Assembly (NCBI GenBank): GCA_945903275.1
Contig: CAMDNW010000003.1
Span: 1-64,000 of the forward strand
Length of the DNA stretch: 64,000 nt
From: Thermoflexus hugenholtzii JAD2
GTDB lineage: Bacteria > Chloroflexota > Dehalococcoidia > UBA2979
Reading direction: 5' to 3'
In this document: piece by piece, positions 59,581-64,000 of the stretch
How positions within the stretch are numbered: the stretch's first letter is position 1
Layout of the letters: each line of letters starts with the position of its first letter
Position numbers and translations under genes: made by a program
The notes under the pieces: generated by a model
What the model was told of the DNA's origin: nothing
Databases searched by the model: none
What the model saw: only the letters and a program-made list of their open reading frames with translations

Positions 59581-61137
59581 ATGCGGTTCCCCTTCACAAG
59601 AATCACAGCCGCCCTCACCGGGCGAGTCCCCGCTCGTGGTGAGCCTGTCGAACCACGCCGCGAAGCGGCGCGGGGACTCGCCCGCGCTGACTCGCGCCCC
59701 TCCACCCTCGTGACTGACCTCCAGGCCGCCCTCGGCGAGCACAACGTGCTCTGGGCGCCTGAGGATCTCGCCGGCTACGAGTATGACGCCACCATCGAGC
59801 GACACCGCCCAGACGCTGTCGTCTTCCCCTCCACCACCGATCAGGTCTCCGCCGCTGTCATCCTCGCCAACGCCCACGGCGTCCCCATCGTCCCCCGCGG
59901 CTCCGGCACCGGCCTCGCTGGCGGCGCAGTCCCCATCAAGGGCGGCGTCGTCATCGCCCTCACGAAGATGAACCGAATCATCGAGATCAACCCGCGCGAC
60001 CGCGTCGCCGTCCTGCAACCCGGCGTCATCAATCTCGCGTTGCAGGACGCCTGCGCCGCCCACGGCCTGCTCTACGCGCCCGACCCGTCCTCACAGCGCA
60101 TCTGCACCATCGGCGGCAACATCGCGACGAATTCCGGCGGCCCCCACACCCTCGCCCACGGCTCCACCGTCAACCACGTCCTCGGCCTCGAGGTCGTCCT
60201 GCCCGACGGCCGCATCACTTGGCTCGGCGGCCGTCAGCCGGACGCCCCCGGCATCGATCTCCGCGGCATCTTCGTCGGCTCCGAAGGCACCCTCGGCATC
60301 GTCACGCAGGTTTGCGTCCGCCTCATGCGCAATCCCGAAGCCGTCCACACCATGCTCGCCATCTTCGAGACCGTCGACGCGGCGTCGGAGGCTGTCTCCG
60401 GAATCATTCGCGGTGGTGTCATCCCCGTCGCCCTGGAGATGCTCGACAACGAGATCATCAAGGCCGTCGAACCACGCCTCCACGTCGGCTACCCGCTCGA
60501 CGCCGGCGCCGTCCTGCTTATCGAGGTTGAAGGCCTCCGCGAGTCCGTCGAGGCCGACGCCGAGCGCGTGGTCATCGCCTGCCGCGAAATGGGCGCACGC
60601 GAAGTCCGTACCGCCGAGTCTGAAGCCGAACGCGCACGCCTCTGGGAAGGCCGCAAAGGCGGCATCGGCGCCATCGGCGCGCTCAGCCCCAACTTCTACA
60701 TCCTCGATGGCGTCGTCCCGCGCACCCAACTCCCCGCCGTGATGTCCGAGGTGCTCCGTCTCTCCGCCGAGGCCGGTTTCCGTTGCGCTAACATCTTCCA
60801 CGCTGGCGACGGCAACCTGCACCCCAACATCATGTTCGACGAACTCGTCCCCGGCGCGACCCAGCGCGTGCTCGATCTCGGCGGCGCGATCATGCGCCTC
60901 TGCGTCGATGCAGGCGGCTCCATCACGGGCGAGCACGGCGTCGGCCTCGAGAAGCGCTCCTACATGGAGTGGATCTTCAGCGAGCATGACCTCGACGCAC
61001 AGCACCGCGTCCGCGCCGCCTGGGGCACCGGCGACCTCTTCAACCCCTGCAAGATCCTCCCCAACAGCCACGGCTGCGGCCAGGCCCACGAAGCCGAAAT
61101 TCGCCACCACCTCGCCACTCCCGGCGTCTACGTATGA
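59581..61137 (+). CDS. glcD: Glycolate oxidase FAD-linked subunit GlcD
   Basis: A 518-aa FAD-linked oxidase (PCMH-type) that oxidises glycolate or D-lactate. FAD-binding 'VPRGSGTGLAGGAVP', 'GGNIATNSGGPHTLAHG', 'GSEGTLGIVTQV' and the C-terminal 'GEHGVGLEKR' are all present. ATG 59581 is ten bases after a TACACT hexamer. Homologous sequence begins near 'LVTDLQAALGEHNVLWAPEDL', so GTG 59710 is the alternative start; the extra residues between come from an inserted palindromic element described separately. terC follows after 13 bases, then glcE, so the oxidase subunits are in one transcript. Confidence 0.92.
   Translation: MRFPFTRITAALTGRVPARGEPVEPRREAARGLARADSRPSTLVTDLQAALGEHNVLWAPEDLAGYEYDATIERHRPDAVVFPSTTDQVSAAVILANAHGVPIVPRGSGTGLAGGAVPIKGGVVIALTKMNRIIEINPRDRVAVLQPGVINLALQDACAAHGLLYAPDPSSQRICTIGGNIATNSGGPHTLAHGSTVNHVLGLEVVLPDGRITWLGGRQPDAPGIDLRGIFVGSEGTLGIVTQVCVRLMRNPEAVHTMLAIFETVDAASEAVSGIIRGGVIPVALEMLDNEIIKAVEPRLHVGYPLDAGAVLLIEVEGLRESVEADAERVVIACREMGAREVRTAESEAERARLWEGRKGGIGAIGALSPNFYILDGVVPRTQLPAVMSEVLRLSAEAGFRCANIFHAGDGNLHPNIMFDELVPGATQRVLDLGGAIMRLCVDAGGSITGEHGVGLEKRSYMEWIFSEHDLDAQHRVRAAWGTGDLFNPCKILPNSHGCGQAHEAEIRHHLATPGVYV
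59619..59684. repeat. 66-bp REP-like palindromic element inside the glcD 5' region
   Basis: The outer arms CGGGCGAGTCCCCGC (59619-59633) and its complement (59670-59684) enclose two smaller hairpins: CGTGGT/ACCACG with the core TGAGCCTGTCGAA, and GCCGC-GAA-GCGGC. The core resembles a repeat (TTCGACAGGCTCA) common in many bacterial genomes. The element is 66 bp, a multiple of three, and keeps the glcD frame open. Confidence 0.75.
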
Positions 61138-61150
61138 AGGCTCGCTGCTA

Positions 61151-61915
61151 GTGGACGCCATCTTCACGTCGGATGCACTGACCGCGCTCGTCACCCTCAC
61201 GCTGCTCGAGGTCGTCCTCGGCATCGACAACGTGGTCTTTATCTCCATCCTCGTCGGCAAACTCCCGCCCGCTCAACAGGCCCGCACTCGCCGCATTGGA
61301 CTGCTCGGCGCGATGGTGATGCGCATCTGCGCGCTCTTTTCGCTCGCCTGGATCATCAGCCTCACCGCGCCGCTCTTCACCGTCCTCAGCCAGGAGGTTT
61401 CCGGTCGCGACCTCATCTTGGTCGTCGGAGGCCTCTTCCTACTCGCCAAAGCCACGATGGAACTCCACGACCGGCTCGAAGGCAACGAAGGCCACGCCTC
61501 TGCGCGCGTCGCGCCGTCCTTCGTTGCGGTGATCGTGCAGGTCATGCTGCTCGACATCGTCTTCTCGCTCGACTCCGTAATTACCGCCGTCGGCATGACT
61601 GACCAACTGTGGGTGATGATCACGGCCGTCGTGCTCGCCGTCTCGATCATGCTTCTCTCGGTGAGCACCATCAGCGAGTTCGTGAGCAAACATCCCACCA
61701 TCAAAATTCTTGCTCTCTCGTTCCTGCTGCTGATCGGCATGTCCCTCGTTGCCGAAGGCCTCGACCAGCACGTCCCCAAGGGCTACATCTACTTCGCGAT
61801 GGGCTTTTCGATCCTCGTCGAGGCGATCAACATCCGCGCTGGCCGCGCCGGTTCGAAGCAGGCCGAACCTGTGCGACTGCACGAGCCATACGCCGACGGC
61901 ACGCCTCCCCGATGA
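61151..61915 (+). CDS. TerC-family integral membrane protein
   Basis: A 254-aa membrane protein of the TerC family, associated with metal (Mn) export or tellurite resistance. Conserved 'LEVVLGIDNVVFISI' (with the E..D pair of TerC) opens helix 1, and 'MLLDIVFSLDSVITAVGM' repeats the acidic pair in the second half; about seven helices. Start GTG 61151 has GAAGG ten bases upstream. It lies inside the glycolate oxidase operon, between glcD and glcE, and its stop overlaps the glcE start (ATGA). Any link to glycolate metabolism is not established. Confidence 0.9.
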   Translation: MDAIFTSDALTALVTLTLLEVVLGIDNVVFISILVGKLPPAQQARTRRIGLLGAMVMRICALFSLAWIISLTAPLFTVLSQEVSGRDLILVVGGLFLLAKATMELHDRLEGNEGHASARVAPSFVAVIVQVMLLDIVFSLDSVITAVGMTDQLWVMITAVVLAVSIMLLSVSTISEFVSKHPTIKILALSFLLLIGMSLVAEGLDQHVPKGYIYFAMGFSILVEAINIRAGRAGSKQAEPVRLHEPYADGTPPR

Positions 61916-63168
61916 CCACTACCTCCACCGCCATCGATGCCGTTCGCACCGTCCTCCCCCCCGATCGCGCCCGCGCGCCCGAAACCTACGCCATCGATGG
62001 CGTCACCCCCGCCGCGGCCTTCCGCCCCGAAACTCGCGACGAGGTCGCCCGCCTGCTCGCTTCGTGCGATGCCGCCACCCTCGCTGTGACACCGCTCGGC
62101 GCGCGCACCGCGACCGCCCTCGGTCGCCCCCTCACCGCCTACGACGTCGCCATCGACACCACTGCCCTCGCCCGCATCATCGAGTACGAACCTGCCGACC
62201 TCACCATCACCGTCGAGGCCGGCATGACCCTCGCGACGCTCCAGCAGACCCTCGGCGCGAACAGCCAGTTCCTGCCCGCCGACCTCCCACCCTCGGACGC
62301 CGCCACCGTCGGCGGTTTGCTAGCCACCGCGCGCCCCGGCGCATGGCGCAACCACCTCCCCAACCAGCGTGATCTCATCCTCGGCCTCACCGTCGCGAGC
62401 CCCGAAGGCACCCTCGTCCACTCCGGCGGCAAGGTCGTGAAGAACGTCTCCGGCTACGACCTCCACCGCATGCACACCGGCGCGCTCGGCGCGCTCGGCA
62501 TCATCGTGGAGGCCACCTTCAAACTCGCTCCCCGTCCGCCCGCCATTCGCTCGTGGGCCATCCAGTGCAACACGCTCACGCAGGCCGCTGACCTCGCCTT
62601 CCGTCTCTGGAATCAGTCGCTCCCCCTGCGCGCACTTTCCTTACTCACCTCCGAGGCCTCCCGCGTTGCCTCCCTCACCCCCGCCCCACACGTCCTCCTC
62701 GAATGTGGCGGCTACGAGGCCGTCCTCGTCCGCTGCGAAGAGATCGTCCGCCGTGAGACCGTGCTCGCTCGCGCTATCGGCGGCGAAGCCATCGGCAACC
62801 AGCCATGGGACGCCCTCCGCCTCGCCGCCGGCGACCTCACCAAGACTGTCCTCCGCCTCGGCATCCCCTCATCACGTGTCGCCGAAACAATCGAGGCCGC
62901 GGCGGCCGCAGGCTGTACCGCCTGGGGCCACCTCGCCGCCGGTAGCGTCCTCGCCCACGGCCTCCACATCGAAGAGCCCGCCATCGAGTCCCTCCGCGCC
63001 CTCGCCCAATCCCATGGCGGCTTCCTCCAGATCGAGTCCGCCCCCGCCCCCCTCCGCCGTACCATCGACCCCTTCGGTGCCGCAGAGCGTGACCTCGTCG
63101 CCTCCCTCAAACACCAATTCGACCCGCGCGGCACCCTCAACCGCGGCCGCTGGCAGGAACACGCATGA
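61912..63168 (+). CDS. glcE: Glycolate oxidase subunit GlcE (FAD-binding)
   Basis: A 418-aa FAD-binding oxidase subunit, the GlcE partner of GlcD. PCMH-fold landmarks are 'YEPADLTITVEAGMTLATLQQTL', 'ATVGGLLATARPGAWR' and 'GGKVVKNVSGYDLHRMHTGALG', the last being typical of GlcE. The C-terminus 'DLVASLKHQFDPRGTLNRGRW' is also diagnostic. The ATG overlaps the terC stop. With GlcD and the iron-sulfur protein GlcF it forms the membrane-associated glycolate oxidase complex that yields glyoxylate. Confidence 0.92.
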   Translation: MTTTSTAIDAVRTVLPPDRARAPETYAIDGVTPAAAFRPETRDEVARLLASCDAATLAVTPLGARTATALGRPLTAYDVAIDTTALARIIEYEPADLTITVEAGMTLATLQQTLGANSQFLPADLPPSDAATVGGLLATARPGAWRNHLPNQRDLILGLTVASPEGTLVHSGGKVVKNVSGYDLHRMHTGALGALGIIVEATFKLAPRPPAIRSWAIQCNTLTQAADLAFRLWNQSLPLRALSLLTSEASRVASLTPAPHVLLECGGYEAVLVRCEEIVRRETVLARAIGGEAIGNQPWDALRLAAGDLTKTVLRLGIPSSRVAETIEAAAAAGCTAWGHLAAGSVLAHGLHIEEPAIESLRALAQSHGGFLQIESAPAPLRRTIDPFGAAERDLVASLKHQFDPRGTLNRGRWQEHA

Positions 63169-63398
63169 CCACAGCTACACACCCCTCAACCAACGCCTTC
63201 CCTCCCCTGTCCATCGATGCGGCCATAGCCCAGATTGATCGGCTCCCTGCTCGTCAGCGCGTGCAACGCGCTCCGAAGCAGGGGGGATGGGCTGCAACCA
63301 CCACCTCGCCCAGCAAAGACGCAACAGACCACCTCGCCACCCCTCACACCATCCGGTCGCGCACCCTCGCGCCCACCACCCAGCAGGAGGAGCGATGA
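63165..63398 (+). CDS. Small ORF between glcE and glcF
   Basis: A 77-aa ORF whose ATG overlaps the glcE stop by four bases (ATGA) and whose TGA overlaps the glcF start by four bases. The product is Thr/Ala/Pro/Gln-rich ('LSIDAAIAQIDRLPARQRVQ') with no recognised domain, membrane segment or Cys. The double overlap is the pattern of a translationally coupled operon gene, but low-complexity composition leaves open that it is only spacer DNA. Confidence 0.4.
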   Translation: MTTATHPSTNAFPPLSIDAAIAQIDRLPARQRVQRAPKQGGWAATTTSPSKDATDHLATPHTIRSRTLAPTTQQEER

Positions 63399-64000
63399 CC
63401 ACCAGCCCCCTCAACTTCGTCGGCTTCACCGGCGAAGACACTCCCGCTCTCACCGATCTCCAGAACTGTATCCACTGTGGCTTCTGCCTCCCCTCCTGTC
63501 CCACTTACATCGCCACCGGCCAGGAACTCGAATCACCCCGAGGTCGCCTCCACCTCATCCGCAACGTGCTCGACCAGAAAGTCGCCCCCACCGACCGGCT
63601 CCTCGGCCACCTCGACCTCTGCCTGCAATGCCGCGCCTGTGAAACCGCCTGCCCTTCCGGCGTCCCCTACGGCCGCATCATGGAAGACGCCCGCGCCTCC
63701 ATCGTCGCGGGCGGCATCACCAAGCGCCCCGCGCAGTGGACGCTCCGCATGCTCCTGCTACGTCATGTCATCGCGAAGCCGAATATGGTCGTCGGCATCT
63801 TCTCCCTCGGCCGCCTCTACACCCGCTCCGGCCTCCAGCGCCTCGTTCGCGGCCCCCTCGGCCGCCTGCTCCCGAAGCGCCTCCGCTGGCTCGAGGCCCA
63901 GGCCCCCGTCCTCGCAACCCCGCCCTACCGCGACCGCGGCACTGTCGCCTCGCCGGCAGCGCCCCGCGCGCGCGTCGCGCTGCTCACCGGCTGCATGCAC
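63395..64000 (+). CDS. glcF: Glycolate oxidase iron-sulfur subunit GlcF (3' end beyond window)
   Basis: The frame is open from ATG 63395 to the window end, so the ORF track omits it; 202 codons are visible. The start has AGGAGGAGCG directly upstream. Two 4Fe-4S motifs are complete: CIHCGFCLPSCP near residue 35 and CLQCRACETACP near residue 85, as in GlcF and other CCG-domain proteins. The visible end 'RVALLTGCMH' is the start of the first CCG domain. It completes glcD-terC-glcE-orf-glcF. Confidence 0.93.
   Translation, partial: MTTSPLNFVGFTGEDTPALTDLQNCIHCGFCLPSCPTYIATGQELESPRGRLHLIRNVLDQKVAPTDRLLGHLDLCLQCRACETACPSGVPYGRIMEDARASIVAGGITKRPAQWTLRMLLLRHVIAKPNMVVGIFSLGRLYTRSGLQRLVRGPLGRLLPKRLRWLEAQAPVLATPPYRDRGTVASPAAPRARVALLTGCMH

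Overview
This is a GC-rich bacterial chromosome segment packed with genes on both strands. The gene content (menaquinone biosynthesis, CbtAB/CobN cobalt and cobalamin genes with a fused ChlI/ChlD-type ATPase, a Tat lipoprotein hydrolase, LLM flavin oxidoreductase, many MFS exporters, a glycolate-oxidase operon, a small AAKKPA-type basic protein) suggests an aerobic or facultative, heterotrophic member of the Chloroflexota, perhaps related to Dehalococcoidia. That assignment comes from general knowledge of gene content and was not tested by a search. No rRNA, tRNA, CRISPR array, integrase or transposase was seen.

Layout. 1-2.2 kb: the 3' part of a family-5 ABC substrate-binding lipoprotein, a strong terminator and a decayed SRPBCC gene. 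2.2-12.5 kb: a catabolic/transport block with four MFS transporters, an FMN alpha-hydroxyacid oxidase, a phosphotriesterase-family hydrolase, an MBL-fold hydrolase and a ThDP enzyme of the oxalyl-CoA decarboxylase/2-hydroxyacyl-CoA lyase family. 12.6-14.05 kb: a multiply frameshifted Slt-type lytic transglycosylase. 14.1-21.6 kb: a cobalamin riboswitch followed by cbtB, cbtA, cobN with an N-terminal 2Fe-2S-like domain, and a fused AAA+/VWA chelatase subunit. 21.6-26 kb: a two-gene YeeE/YedE pair, hydrolases and an MFS transporter. 26-32 kb: an ABC-F ATPase, a frameshifted OppD-like ATPase, an LLM oxidoreductase, a phosphoesterase and small genes. 32.1-33.4 kb: a 70-aa basic repeat protein, an AT-richer intergenic region with DnaA-box-like 9-mers, a 55-aa zinc-finger protein absent from the ORF track, and a DedA protein. 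33.8-43 kb: a lysozyme-like protein, gamma-carbonic-anhydrase-like protein, purEK, the two subunits of an NDP-forming acyl-CoA synthetase, a D,D-carboxypeptidase and a large APC permease. 43-51.6 kb: a FrnE-like DsbA facing a leftward cluster menF-menD-menH-menA-menC-PHP-maoC-maoC. 51.6-59.5 kb: serine hydrolase, SnoaL-like protein, a DUF1761 pseudogene, quinone oxidoreductase, a LonB-type protease, a HAD protein, a broken SRPBCC gene, HicB-like protein and an IMPase. 59.5-64 kb: glcD-terC-glcE-orf-glcF, with glcF running off the end.

Two themes cross the window. First, ten genes have a TANNNT hexamer exactly six bases before the start codon, the arrangement expected for leaderless transcripts; most other genes whose upstream sequence I read have a Shine-Dalgarno sequence. 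Second, many genes carry apparent lesions, mostly one-base deletions, several in G/C homopolymers, plus three in-frame stop codons. This is either active gene decay or base-level assembly error, and raw reads would decide between them.
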